The position numbers and the translations under genes are program-made. Below are positions 44,685 through 53,508 of a stretch of DNA of 64,000 nt, one piece after another. The stretch's first letter is position 1; each line of letters starts with the position of its first letter. A model generated the notes under the pieces. It ran no database searches. It saw nothing but the letters and a program-made list of their open reading frames with translations, and was not told the DNA's origin. The DNA comes from an uncultured Cohaesibacter sp. (lineage in GTDB: Bacteria; Pseudomonadota; Alphaproteobacteria; Rhizobiales; Cohaesibacteraceae), in assembly GCF_963676275.1 (NCBI RefSeq), contig NZ_OY781091.1:2954775-3018774 (forward strand), given 5' to 3'.

Positions 44685-45310
44685 TCAGCTCCGGCACTCA
44701 GCGCATCCTCTTGCGCCATCGCTGACGAAGGGGCTGGCCCATTCTCTCTCAAATTGCCGAACAAGGCATCTGTGGCCACACATTCCAGCCGATAGCGCAG
44801 GCTTTCGACCAGACTGTCCAGCAGCGCGTGCACCACCATGGCGCATAGCGCAATGACCATACCGGCCGCAGTCGTGATTAGCGCCACCCAGATCCCTCCT
44901 GCAAGATCGGAAGGATTGACTGCATCGCCCGATGCCTGCATCGCCTGAAAGGCATCAATCATGCCCAGCACCGTGCCCAGCAACCCCAACAAGGGAGCCG
45001 CAGTGACAATCAGCTCCAGCAAACGAAATCCCGTGCGAGCCTGCCTGAGAAAGCCTCTGACGACCAATGTCACGCTTTCCTCGATCTGTTCGCGATTGGC
45101 ACCCGCCTTCTTGCGTTTCTCAATATGATAGCGCAGATCCTGAGCGGCACCGCTGCGATAGGAGAATGGCTGCAACAGGGCGATCTGCACCGCAGAAACA
45201 AGCGCGGTCGCGACCGTCAATATCGACAGGCCCGCCAGAGCGACAAGTGTCCAGCCTCCCATTTCAATGAGAAGCGACCAGAGTTCAAGCAACTGCTGTT
45301 TAAAAGCCAT
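44681..45310 (-). CDS. exbB: ExbB/TolQ/MotA family proton channel protein
   Basis: 209 residues with three membrane helices: about 17-42, 110-140 and 150-175. LLELIVTAAPLLGLLGTVLG and GIWVALITTAAGMVIAL are the family's pore helices with the conserved Pro and Thr residues. It forms the pentamer around the ExbD dimer and drives TonB. The ATG lies inside the 3' end of btuD (11-nt overlap), linking it to the cobalamin importer genes. Confidence 0.92.
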   Translation of the reverse strand: MAFKQQLLELWSLLIEMGGWTLVALAGLSILTVATALVSAVQIALLQPFSYRSGAAQDLRYHIEKRKKAGANREQIEESVTLVVRGFLRQARTGFRLLELIVTAAPLLGLLGTVLGMIDAFQAMQASGDAVNPSDLAGGIWVALITTAAGMVIALCAMVVHALLDSLVESLRYRLECVATDALFGNLRENGPAPSSAMAQEDALSAGAE

Positions 45311-46121
45311 GAGGCTCTTCTCCTTGCAGGAAAAGGGGGTCGTGCTGTCCGCCTTCGACCAATTCGGTTGGAACTATGAATGACCGCTCACCCGATTCGA
45401 CATTCTTGATGCGCACGCCATAGACTTCCTGCATCCGGCGTGCCGTCATCACATCCTTGGCCAGACCGTCATCGAGCAAAACGCCATCATTGAGAATGAG
45501 AATGCGCTCGCACCACTGGCTGGCCAATGACAGATCATGCAGGGAAACAACCACCGTCTTGCCCTGCCCGACCAGATGCCGCAGCATCCGCATCAGGCCG
45601 ATCTGATGGGCCGGATCAAGTCCGTTTACCGGCTCGTCTGCGATGATGGTATTGGCTTCCTGTGCCACCAGTCGCGCAATGAGAACCCGCGCCTGCTCGC
45701 CGCCGGAAAGTTGATCAAAGGTGCGGTTGACCAGTGGCCCCAGCCCCATCATGCGGATCGCCCGGTCCACCGCTTCTTCATCCGCTGGCGAAACCCGGCC
45801 AAATGCCGTCTGATAGGGCATGCGCCCGAGCATGACCACATCGCGCACCATCAGCGGCCAGTGAACCACACGCTCTTGCGGCAAAAAGGCCACCCTGCGC
45901 GCCAGCTCCATGGCGCTCATGTCATAGCTGGGCAGATTGTCGATCAGGATTTCGCCATGGAAACGCACCAGCCCGACCAGCGCCCGCATCAGCGTCGATT
46001 TGCCAGCCCCGTTTGGCCCGATCAGCCCGATCAGCTCGGCTTTGTGCGATGAGAAGGTGACATGCTTGAGCGCCGTTGATTTTCCGAGCGAAACGCCAAC
46101 ACCAGTGCATTGAATGGACAT
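45300..46121 (-). CDS. btuD: Cobalamin/iron-chelate type ABC transporter ATP-binding protein
   Basis: 273 residues. Walker A GPNGAGKST near 36-44, ABC signature LSGGEQARVLIARL near 130 and Walker B TIIADEPVNGLD are intact, followed by the H-loop His in VVSLHD. It belongs to the FecE/BtuD group. The start is ATG 46121, with GGAGGA 7 nt upstream; it overlaps the btuC stop by 1 nt (TGATG). The last 50 residues extend beyond the core. Assigned to cobalamin by the riboswitch and neighbours. Confidence 0.9.
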   Translation of the reverse strand: MSIQCTGVGVSLGKSTALKHVTFSSHKAELIGLIGPNGAGKSTLMRALVGLVRFHGEILIDNLPSYDMSAMELARRVAFLPQERVVHWPLMVRDVVMLGRMPYQTAFGRVSPADEEAVDRAIRMMGLGPLVNRTFDQLSGGEQARVLIARLVAQEANTIIADEPVNGLDPAHQIGLMRMLRHLVGQGKTVVVSLHDLSLASQWCERILILNDGVLLDDGLAKDVMTARRMQEVYGVRIKNVESGERSFIVPTELVEGGQHDPLFLQGEEPHGF

Positions 46122-47119
46122 CAGACAATCCTCCTTCTGATCTTGTGCAGAAGCCACAGGAAGAAGGGAGCCCCGATGATCGCGGTGACGACGCCCAGCT
46201 TGAGGTCCTTTTCCGGCAGAACCACACGCACGAGAAGATCGGCCAGCAGCAGGAAGGCCGCCCCGCCAAGCGCGCTCACCGGCAGCAGACGGCTCGGCTT
46301 GGCGCCGACAAGCGGCCGCAGCAGATGCGGCACGATAAGCCCGACAAAGCCGATCATGCCGGTAACGGCCGTGGCAGCCCCCACGCCAATTGCGGTGCCA
46401 AGAATGGCCAGTGTCCGGGTTCGCCTTGTATCAACCCCCAGCGATCGTGCCACATCCGGCCCCAGACTGAGCGCATCCAGCGCCCGGCCGGTCGAGAGCA
46501 GCATCGCCGCTCCGGCCGCCATGAACGGAACCGACAGCACAACATGCACCATGCTGCGGTCGGCCAGCGACCCCAGCAACCAGAAGACAATTTCCAGCGA
46601 GGCAAAGGGATTGGAAGACAGATTGAGCACCAGCGAGGACAGCGCATTGGCAAAAGAGGTAATCGCCATTCCCGACAGGATAAGGGTCAGAATATCCGAA
46701 CTGCGCCCGGCAAGGACAAGCAGCAGCAACACCCCCAGCAACGCACCGGCTAGGGCCGCAACAGGAAGGGCATAAGGGAACGAGGTTGTCAGACCGGAAA
46801 AAATGGCCACAATCGCCCCAAGCGATGCCGAGGCCGAAACGCCCATGACACCGGGCTCAGCCAGAGGATTGCGCAACAACCCTTGCAGCACAGCGCCGCA
46901 AAGCCCCAGTGTCGCGCCGACGGAAAGGGCGAGAATGGCGCGCGGCAGCCTGATCTCCAGCAGAATGACATGATCAGCCCGCGCAATCTCGTCACTTCCA
47001 GCAAAGAGACCGCCAAGCGGATTGATCCAGACTTGCCCAACGGCAAGGGAGAGACAAAAGAGAAAGACGACCAGCCCCAGCAACAACGCAATCAGGAGCG
47101 AGAAAGAGGGACGAAGCAT
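46121..47119 (-). CDS. btuC: FecCD-family ABC permease (BtuC-like)
   Basis: 332 residues with ten transmembrane segments, length typical of BtuC/FecCD. RLPRAILALSVGATLGLCGAV near the start and VTGMIGFVGLIVPHLLRPLV near 255 are hallmark segments, the latter preceding the coupling helix that contacts the ATPase. It imports corrinoid from the periplasm with BtuF and BtuD. It lies 3 nt downstream of btuF. Confidence 0.93.
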   Translation of the reverse strand: MLRPSFSLLIALLLGLVVFLFCLSLAVGQVWINPLGGLFAGSDEIARADHVILLEIRLPRAILALSVGATLGLCGAVLQGLLRNPLAEPGVMGVSASASLGAIVAIFSGLTTSFPYALPVAALAGALLGVLLLLVLAGRSSDILTLILSGMAITSFANALSSLVLNLSSNPFASLEIVFWLLGSLADRSMVHVVLSVPFMAAGAAMLLSTGRALDALSLGPDVARSLGVDTRRTRTLAILGTAIGVGAATAVTGMIGFVGLIVPHLLRPLVGAKPSRLLPVSALGGAAFLLLADLLVRVVLPEKDLKLGVVTAIIGAPFFLWLLHKIRRRIV

Positions 47120-47122
47120 CGG

Positions 47123-47968
47123 CTAATTACCTTTTTCCTTCTGCATTATCTTCCTCTGCAAATCAGCCACCGCATCCACCGAGAATGGCCCGCCGCAAAT
47201 CCAGTAGCGCGTATCCACCGTTATGCGGCGATTCGGACCGAACCAGTCCATCAAAACCGGATGGCTCAAGACCTGTGTCGCCCGCGCCGGTCCACCAGTC
47301 CACTGGGTCCAGCTCATGACATAATCGGGATTTTGGCGAATGAGCGCCTCAAGAGGAAATTTCACGGTACTGCCGTAAAAGCCAAGATCCTCACCCATAT
47401 TATGCAGGCCCGTCGCCTTGATCATTTCATTGGTCAGCGTTCCGGCACCGCCGGTGTAGCTGCTCGGCTCATAAGAAGCCAGCACCTTATGTTCTCTGGG
47501 CGCATTTTTCTTCAGGTCTGCGAGCTTGTTGTCAAAATCGGTCAGCATATGGGCCGCGCGCTCCTGCTGCCCCAGCAACTGGCCCAGCCGCCTGATATTG
47601 TCCCGAATGCCGTCAAAGCCGCTAACGGGAGAAAATTGCTCCACCCGCACATTGAACTGCTTGAGCAGGTTGATCGTGTTGACCGAAAGATAGGGGCCAG
47701 CCAGCACCAGATCAGGCTGAAGCCGAATGATCTCTTCGGCTTTGCCGTGATTGATCTTGAAGCCGCGGGCCTTCTCAATCATGACCGAAGTATTGGGATC
47801 AACGGCAAGTCTGGAAACAGAAAGCAACTGCTCCGGATCGGCAATCAGCAAGGCCAGCTGATCCGTACAAAGATTCAACGAGACGACACGCTGGGGACGG
47901 GCAATGCTCCGCTCGGGCGCAAATCCAAAAAGGAAGAGTATACAGAGTGAAAGCAACATCCGGGCCAT
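47123..47968 (-). CDS. btuF: Periplasmic cobalamin-binding protein of the BtuF/FhuD type
   Basis: 281 residues. A signal peptide covers about 1-23. The mature protein has the class III fold: RVVSLNLCTDQLALLIADPE at the start, KAEEIIRLQPDLVLAGPYLS, then a second lobe with LASYEPSSYTGGAGTLTNEM. It would hand corrinoid to BtuC. No lipobox is visible. It lies 66 nt after btuB, so it is in the same transcript. Confidence 0.9.
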   Translation of the reverse strand: MARMLLSLCILFLFGFAPERSIARPQRVVSLNLCTDQLALLIADPEQLLSVSRLAVDPNTSVMIEKARGFKINHGKAEEIIRLQPDLVLAGPYLSVNTINLLKQFNVRVEQFSPVSGFDGIRDNIRRLGQLLGQQERAAHMLTDFDNKLADLKKNAPREHKVLASYEPSSYTGGAGTLTNEMIKATGLHNMGEDLGFYGSTVKFPLEALIRQNPDYVMSWTQWTGGPARATQVLSHPVLMDWFGPNRRITVDTRYWICGGPFSVDAVADLQRKIMQKEKGN

Positions 47969-48034
47969 TGGGTCAGTCCCTGAATTGGAGAAAGGGCCGC
48001 GCAGTTTCCTGCGTGACCCCTCGCAAGATGAAAA

Positions 48035-49933
48035 TCAGAAGTCGGCCTTCATACCGATATAGCCGGTGATGCCAGCGGTATTGTAACCATAGACTTCCTG
48101 ATAGTCGGCATCGAGCAAATTCTCGACGCGACCATAAAGCTGTACCTGATCATTGATCTGATAATCGGCCCCGACATTGACCACGGCATAATCGGCCAGC
48201 GTGATGGGAGACGAGACATAGGACCAGGAGGGCGTCAGCGTCCATACATTGTCGGTCATGGATCCGTTGAACACGGCATCAGCGAAGACATGGGCCTTGC
48301 CATCAAGCAGGGACTGGGTGACCTGCACCGAGCCGCTATGACGCGGCGCGCGATAGATTGTCGTGCCGGACTGGGTATGAAGGTAACTGTAGGAAGCCTT
48401 CACATGCAGGGTGTCGGTCACAGCCAGATCAGCGGCCACTTCGATCCCCTGTTTTCTGGTCTCGCCTTCGGAGTTGCAAAGGCTGGTGGAAGCCCCTGCG
48501 CTGCAGCTCACAATCGCGTCGGTCAGGGTCTGGTTGAAATAGGTTACATCAACCGAGAAACGATCATCAAACATCGCCTGCTTGATGCCGAAATCCCAGC
48601 CGATGCTGCTTTCCGGTTTCAGATCCGGGTTGCCAACAAAGCTGGAATAGCTGCCGAACTGATCATAGAAGCTGGGATTTTTCACGCCCTTGCCCACCGA
48701 GGCATGCAGCCGCGAATTGGTCTCGTTGATCTGGTAGGCCGCACTGGTGCTGTAGGTGAAGGCATTCTTGAAATCGTCATTGATATCATAGCGCACAGCG
48801 GTATTGAGAAACAGCTTGTCCCAATATTGACCCTGATACTCGGCCACAAATCCATACAGATTGCGTTCCTGAGTGCCGTTATTCAGATAGCTGTCTTCAA
48901 AGCTCTCATTTTCCCATTCGGTTTCACCGGTGAGACTATGCTTGGCATCTGCAAAATTCGGAGAATCGAAAAAGAGCGTGCCCTGATAGCTCAGATGTGT
49001 CCGTTCGGTCTTGGCGACATAAAGGCCACCGGCATTCTGGTCGCTCTCCACATTGGTATATTCGCCCTTGAGCTTCTGAACAAAACGGTCATCCATCAGA
49101 GACCATGTCAGGCCCGCGCCGGTGTAGAATTCCTTGGTCTTGCTGTAGAGGCCCGCAGCATCGGTCGCCTTGCCGGTGGTATAATTGGTGTCATCCACTT
49201 CCGACTTGCGATCAACATATCGCGCAGACCCGCTGAATTTCACATTGTCGGAGAGATCGGCATTGATGCGACCATTCAGCGTCACGTTGCGATCACCATC
49301 ATCCTCTGATCCGTCATCGGAAATATTGAAGCCATCCGTTCTGCGGAAAGCACCCGAAAAGGCATAATCAAAGCGATCATGACCGCCCGACATGCCAAGA
49401 TCGAGCAGAGCCGTTCCGTCTGTGCCGGTCTCGGTTTTGATGGAGGCGTGATTGCCATCCCGTCTGCCGGACTTGGTGATGATATGAACCACACCGGCAA
49501 CCGCATCAGACCCATAAAGCGCACTCTGCGGACCGCGCAGCACCTCGATGCGCTCGATATCGGCAACCTGTAAACCACCGAAGTCAAAGGACCCGTTGGC
49601 ATTTTCGGTCGCCTCGATATCATCAATCAGCACCAGAACATGGTTGGTTTCCGAACCACGGATGCGAATGCTGGTCAAGCCACCGTAGGAACCGGTGCGG
49701 TTGACGATCACACCGGGCACCGAGCGCAGCGCATCGGCGACATATTTGATCTGGCCTTTCTCCAGTTCCTCGCCCGTGACCACACTATAGGCCCGACCGA
49801 CCTTTTCCTCATCAACCGGCGTAAGACCGGCGGAAACAACCACCTCGTCCAGATTGAGATCTTCAGCATAGGCCGCTGTGGTTCCGAGCAGGCCAAGGGC
49901 AACAAGGCTGGTGACACCCATTTTTCCCGACAT
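48035..49933 (-). CDS. btuB: TonB-dependent outer-membrane cobalamin receptor
   Basis: 632 residues. A signal peptide covers about 1-23 (ending TAAYA). A TonB box-like segment DEVVVSAG follows. The plug domain has VADALRSVPGVIVNRTGSYG, SIRIRGSETNHVLVLIDDIE and IERIEVLRGPQSALYGSDAV, all typical of BtuB. A 22-strand barrel follows, with a C-terminal aromatic (YIGMKADF). The start is ATG 49933, with GGGAG 8 nt upstream. The cobalamin riboswitch in its leader supports the substrate. Confidence 0.95.
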   Translation of the reverse strand: MSGKMGVTSLVALGLLGTTAAYAEDLNLDEVVVSAGLTPVDEEKVGRAYSVVTGEELEKGQIKYVADALRSVPGVIVNRTGSYGGLTSIRIRGSETNHVLVLIDDIEATENANGSFDFGGLQVADIERIEVLRGPQSALYGSDAVAGVVHIITKSGRRDGNHASIKTETGTDGTALLDLGMSGGHDRFDYAFSGAFRRTDGFNISDDGSEDDGDRNVTLNGRINADLSDNVKFSGSARYVDRKSEVDDTNYTTGKATDAAGLYSKTKEFYTGAGLTWSLMDDRFVQKLKGEYTNVESDQNAGGLYVAKTERTHLSYQGTLFFDSPNFADAKHSLTGETEWENESFEDSYLNNGTQERNLYGFVAEYQGQYWDKLFLNTAVRYDINDDFKNAFTYSTSAAYQINETNSRLHASVGKGVKNPSFYDQFGSYSSFVGNPDLKPESSIGWDFGIKQAMFDDRFSVDVTYFNQTLTDAIVSCSAGASTSLCNSEGETRKQGIEVAADLAVTDTLHVKASYSYLHTQSGTTIYRAPRHSGSVQVTQSLLDGKAHVFADAVFNGSMTDNVWTLTPSWSYVSSPITLADYAVVNVGADYQINDQVQLYGRVENLLDADYQEVYGYNTAGITGYIGMKADF

Positions 49934-50145
49934 TGGATAAACTCCCAACAACGCTGAAACCGAGCAAAAACACCACAGAAACTCGTGGCTCCCGCGTTTC
50001 AGACATGGTCAATATCACTGTATCCAGACCACCGAACGACGCGCCTGAAAGCCGCCGATAATGATCCCGGAAACAATTTTCTTTTCTATGATGTCACCGC
50101 AACGGAAGGCCGCACCCAGACACACCCCGTATCCAAGGTCGGGTG

Positions 50146-50328
50146 ACAGACAAGGGCAGGTCTCCTGGCTTCGCGGGTCCTCGCTGAACATTCCCCTTCC
50201 CAACGGCATGGTGCCAGTCAGTGGATCTTTAAATGTCAGCTTTCCGCTCACAGTTGCGGGGGCAGCCACGGTCTCAGCAAAAGCCTCACCGTGTTCCCTT
50301 TTCATCCGAATGGATCGTCGGAACCTTT
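50146..50328 (-). promoter_or_regulatory. Cobalamin (AdoCbl) riboswitch in the btuB leader
   Basis: Read on the minus strand, the conserved blocks appear in order: GGGAACACGGTGAGG, a GCAACTGTGAGCGG block, CCACTG before a GGCACC arm, GGGAAGGGG and the B12 box AGCCAGGAGACCTGCC at 50155-50170. This is the class I cobalamin riboswitch, which represses expression when adenosylcobalamin is bound. About 210 nt of leader separate it from btuB and should hold the expression platform. A short open frame across it (50015-50305) is spurious. Confidence 0.95.
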
Positions 50329-50345
50329 GTCTCGCGGCGTAATAT

Positions 50346-50971
50346 GTAAAAAAAGGGTTATGGCGTCAACGCGCAGAAATAACAAATAGTGATAGCCAAT
50401 CACAAATATTTCACAAGATATTGAATTATATAGATATTAGCCGAAATGTTTATGGCCTTTTGCGGCTCCGCCCGGTGAATAAACAAGCCGCTGGCTTACC
50501 GCTTTCACCGCGCGGGTCGGCAGCCGGACAAGACTCTAGGTAGAATTCCCAAGGGCTTCGCGCAGCATTCATGAGACGGCAAAAAAGTCTGGCAATCAGA
50601 CCGACGGTTGACCGCCAACCGAACAGTCCCTCCCCGTCACTCGCGCTTTTCTCATGCCTTTTCTACCAGAGCTTAATTGCCTGCATCAGGCAAATGGGAA
50701 AAGCAAAAAGCTTCCCTCCCTTGCAAAAAAGCTTGAACCGGTTGTCATTTTGCTGTAGACAGCCCTCTCTTGCCCGAGCGTGGACGATTATCACAATATC
50801 AGCGGAGCAAGGTTTCTTGCAAACAATCGAGACGATTGTTGCCGGGAGGAACTCTTGGAAGTTCAGACCCCATAGGCAGCTTTTCTGCGCAAGCTTCCCC
50901 CTTTTACAAGACGACCGTCATTGCTCGCAGCATGTTTGCGCGAACAAGCAGTGGCATATGGACATATCTTT
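50346..50971. other. Intergenic region between the cobalamin operon and the helicase gene
   Basis: No gene recognised. AT-rich 50340-50450 should contain the riboswitch promoter (minus). The right half would be a long leader of the helicase gene. Short open frames (50571-50975, 50770-50988) lack family features. Long leaders are common for cold-inducible helicases. Confidence 0.4.
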
Positions 50972-52444
50972 TTGAAACATTTCAGTGACCTCGGCCTCGC
51001 CGAGCCCATCCTTAGCGCCCTTGAAGCGCAAGGCTATGCCGAACCCACACCAATCCAGTCCCAAGGCATCCCCGTTGCCCTCAAGGGCAAGGATATTCTC
51101 GGCATTGCCCAGACCGGCACCGGCAAAACGGCATCTTTCGTTCTGCCCATCCTCGACAGGCTGGCGCGCAATGACAAACGGCCAACACCAAAGGCAACCG
51201 AAGCCCTCATTCTGGCACCAACCCGTGAACTGGTTGCCCAGATTGCCGAAAATATCCGCGCCTATAGCAAAAATATGCGCGTATCGGTTTCCATCGTGGT
51301 CGGTGGCGTCAAGCCCTCCCCCCAGATCCGCAAGCTGGCAAGCGGCAGTCACATCGTTGTGGCAACGCCCGGTCGCCTGCTCGATCATATCAATAACGGT
51401 CATCTGACCCTGAGCAACACCAATTATGTGGTGCTTGATGAAGCCGATCACATGCTTGATCTGGGCTTCATTCCCGACATTCGCCGCATCATGAAGCAAC
51501 TGCCCAAGAAGCGTCAGACCCTGCTCTTCTCTGCCACCATGCCAAATCAGATCAAGGCACTGGGACAGGATTTCCAGAACAGGCCGACCGAAATCGCCGT
51601 GGCAACCGTTTCCAAGCCGATCGAGCGGATTTCGCAGAGCGTTCAACTGCTCGATCAGGCCTCCAAGCGCACGGCCCTGACCAGCATTCTCTCCGAGCAG
51701 GATGTCGAACGCGCCATTGTCTTCACCCGCACCAAGCGCGGCGCCGACCGGGTCAGCCAGCATTTGCAGAAAGCTGGCCTTCAGGCAACCGCGATCCATG
51801 GCAACAAGAGCCAGGGGCAGCGCGTCAGAGCACTTGCCAGCTTCAAGTCCGGTGAAATCAATATCATGGTGGCAACGGACATCGCAGCACGCGGCATCGA
51901 CATTGACGACGTCTCCCACGTCATCAACTTCGAACTGCCCGAAGTGCCAGAAGCCTATGTCCACCGGATCGGGCGTACCGCCCGCGCCGGCAAGAAGGGC
52001 ACAGCCATTTCCCTTTGTGATCCGTCAGAAGTGAAGCTGCTGCGCGAAATTGAAAAGCTGATCGGAAACGCCCTGCCAGCCGAGAAAAGCGAAAACTATT
52101 CTCCGCTCGATCTGGAAATTCCCGACACGCCTCCCAAAAGCCGGAACAGAAGAAGAGGCGCAGCCCCTTCGGATAACCCTGCGCAAGCGAACAGCAGCGC
52201 CCGGACGGGTCAGAAGCCGAAATCAAACGGTGCAAAAAAGGCCAGAAAGGCGAGATCAAACCAGTCATGGTCGCCTCTTGAGGACAACCAGCCTGTGGGT
52301 AAATCCGCCAATGGCAAAAAAAATTCGCGTGGCAGCACAAAAGCCAACGGCTATATGAGCCGCTCTCGCGGCAACGGTTCGGGCAAGAAACGCAGCAACG
52401 CGGAAGGCAAAAGCGCCCGCTCTCGCGCTGCGGCAATTGCCTGA
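50972..52444 (+). CDS. DEAD-box RNA helicase (RhlE-like)
   Basis: 490 residues from TTG 50972, which gives the family-like start KHFSDLGLAEPIL. In-frame GTG 50951 and TTG 50921 are alternatives; there is no in-frame ATG nearby. Motifs are all present: Q motif PTPIQSQGIP, I AQTGTGKTASF, Ia APTRELVAQ, II VLDEADHMLD, III FSATMP, V ATDIAARGIDI and VI HRIGRTARAGKKG. The last 110 residues are a basic, low-complexity tail (Lys, Ser, Asn, Arg), usual in RhlE relatives. It unwinds RNA duplexes in ribosome assembly or mRNA turnover. Followed 291 nt later by cspA. Confidence 0.93.
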   Translation: MKHFSDLGLAEPILSALEAQGYAEPTPIQSQGIPVALKGKDILGIAQTGTGKTASFVLPILDRLARNDKRPTPKATEALILAPTRELVAQIAENIRAYSKNMRVSVSIVVGGVKPSPQIRKLASGSHIVVATPGRLLDHINNGHLTLSNTNYVVLDEADHMLDLGFIPDIRRIMKQLPKKRQTLLFSATMPNQIKALGQDFQNRPTEIAVATVSKPIERISQSVQLLDQASKRTALTSILSEQDVERAIVFTRTKRGADRVSQHLQKAGLQATAIHGNKSQGQRVRALASFKSGEINIMVATDIAARGIDIDDVSHVINFELPEVPEAYVHRIGRTARAGKKGTAISLCDPSEVKLLREIEKLIGNALPAEKSENYSPLDLEIPDTPPKSRNRRRGAAPSDNPAQANSSARTGQKPKSNGAKKARKARSNQSWSPLEDNQPVGKSANGKKNSRGSTKANGYMSRSRGNGSGKKRSNAEGKSARSRAAAIA

Positions 52445-52470
52445 TGTATTAATTCACAATATATCTGAAG

Positions 52471-52498
52471 CAAATAGCGACCCACTGGTCGCTATTTG
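52471..52498 (+). terminator. Stem-loop after the helicase gene
   Basis: CAAATAGCGACC (52471-52482) pairs perfectly with GGTCGCTATTTG (52487-52498) around CACT. The 3' flank is AT-rich but without a clean T-run, so termination may be moderate. Confidence 0.6.
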
Positions 52499-52735
52499 TG
52501 CATTGTTATCTGGTCTTGCTCATTTCTTGTGAGGAAAAAACAGAAAAGAGCTTGATAACAGTGAGCCAGGGCTTGAATAGCAAAAAAATAAACTGGATTT
52601 TTCAAGCATTCAGCCTTATAAAGGGCCAGCTAATTGATTTCGTAATACTGTTCCTTCCCGACCAGCATTCGATGTTAATGCTGCCGTGTCGCCGCATGTC
52701 GCGGGCGATGATACTACTTCAAGGAACTGATTTCC

Positions 52736-52945
52736 ATGTCTACTGGTACCGTAAAATTCTTCAACACCACCAAAGGTTACGGCTTCATCGAGCCGGAAGA
52801 AGGCGGCAAAGACGCTTTCGTTCATATCTCTGCAGTTGAAAGATCCGGTCTTTCCACCCTTTCCGAAGGTCAGAAGGTTTCTTACGAACTCGAAACCGGC
52901 CGTAACGGTAAAGAATCCGCTGTAAACCTGCAGCTGGTTGACTAA
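52736..52945 (+). CDS. cspA: CspA-family cold-shock protein
   Basis: 69 residues, one cold-shock domain. The RNP motifs are KGYGFIEPE (RNP1) and DAFVHISAVE (RNP2). It binds single-stranded RNA or DNA and melts mRNA structure. AAGGA lies 8-12 nt before the ATG. The leader back to the helicase stem-loop is about 240 nt and AT-rich, consistent with a cold-responsive 5' UTR. Codon choice is highly optimised, indicating strong expression. Confidence 0.96.
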   Translation: MSTGTVKFFNTTKGYGFIEPEEGGKDAFVHISAVERSGLSTLSEGQKVSYELETGRNGKESAVNLQLVD

Positions 52946-52954
52946 TTTTGATCA

Positions 52955-52977
52955 AGGCCAGCATTCAAAGCTGGCCT
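52955..52977 (+). other. Hairpin between cspA and the next small ORF
   Basis: AGGCCAGC (52955-52962) pairs perfectly with GCTGGCCT (52970-52977) around a 7-nt loop. With no T-run it is a likely attenuator or mRNA-stabilising stem that lets some transcripts continue into the 53-residue ORF. Confidence 0.6.
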
Positions 52978-53000
52978 CGTTCACTATGTGGGGGTAAAAC

Positions 53001-53162
53001 GTGAACAGAAAAGACCGTCTGGCAGCTGAGAAGCTGTTTTCCATGGGCGAAAAGTCGCAGGATAGCGAGCTGAGCGCCTATGAAGAGCAAACAAAAAATG
53101 TCAGAGAAAAAAACGCCCGCCTCAAGGCGCAGAGATTGGCAAGAGAAGCATCCAAAGCTTGA
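53001..53162 (+). CDS. 53-residue charged helical protein downstream of cspA
   Basis: 54 codons including stop, from GTG 53001 with GGGGGT 5 nt upstream. Composition is strongly charged (Lys, Arg, Glu) and alpha-helical: NRKDRLAAEKLFSMGEKSQD, then EEQTKNVREKNARLKAQRLA. Similar short helical ORFs occur near cold-shock genes in other alphaproteobacteria, but I cannot name a family. No cysteines or membrane helix. It could be a small RNA-associated or regulatory protein. It is read in the same direction as cspA, 55 nt downstream. Confidence 0.65.
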   Translation: MNRKDRLAAEKLFSMGEKSQDSELSAYEEQTKNVREKNARLKAQRLAREASKA

Positions 53163-53508
53163 ATGTGCCATCATATCAAAGCACTAAAACAAGAAGCAAA
53201 AGCTTCGCATCACATTTCAGAGACAGGGAATCAGAAAGCAATTGCCATCGCGCAGCTATTCCCGCACCCCGACATATCATCTGATTTCCCCACTCTCCCC
53301 TCCTGCCTTGCAAGCCATATCCAGCCCGACCAAGATGCGCTGAAAAGCGCGTATCGGCATTTTGCAGCTTTCGCCAATCGACGGTTTGCCGCGCCCTCTC
53401 ATGGCGTCTCACAAAGCTGATATCTTCCGCCTCTCTCATTTCAGGCGAGGAAGGAAGCAATCATCTCCCTTGCAATGAAACGATCTGATTCTCTATCCGA
53501 AAACGCCC
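53163..53508. other. 346-nt region without a recognised gene
   Basis: It lies between convergent transcripts (cspA plus small ORF from the left, the polyol operon from the right). Open frames on both strands lack ribosome-binding sites and family features. No clear terminator hairpin with a T-run is visible. Confidence 0.4.

Noticed and set aside
50015-50305. 96-codon minus-strand open frame upstream of btuB
   Set aside because: It runs through the conserved blocks of the cobalamin riboswitch. The apparent peptide is a translation of RNA structure.
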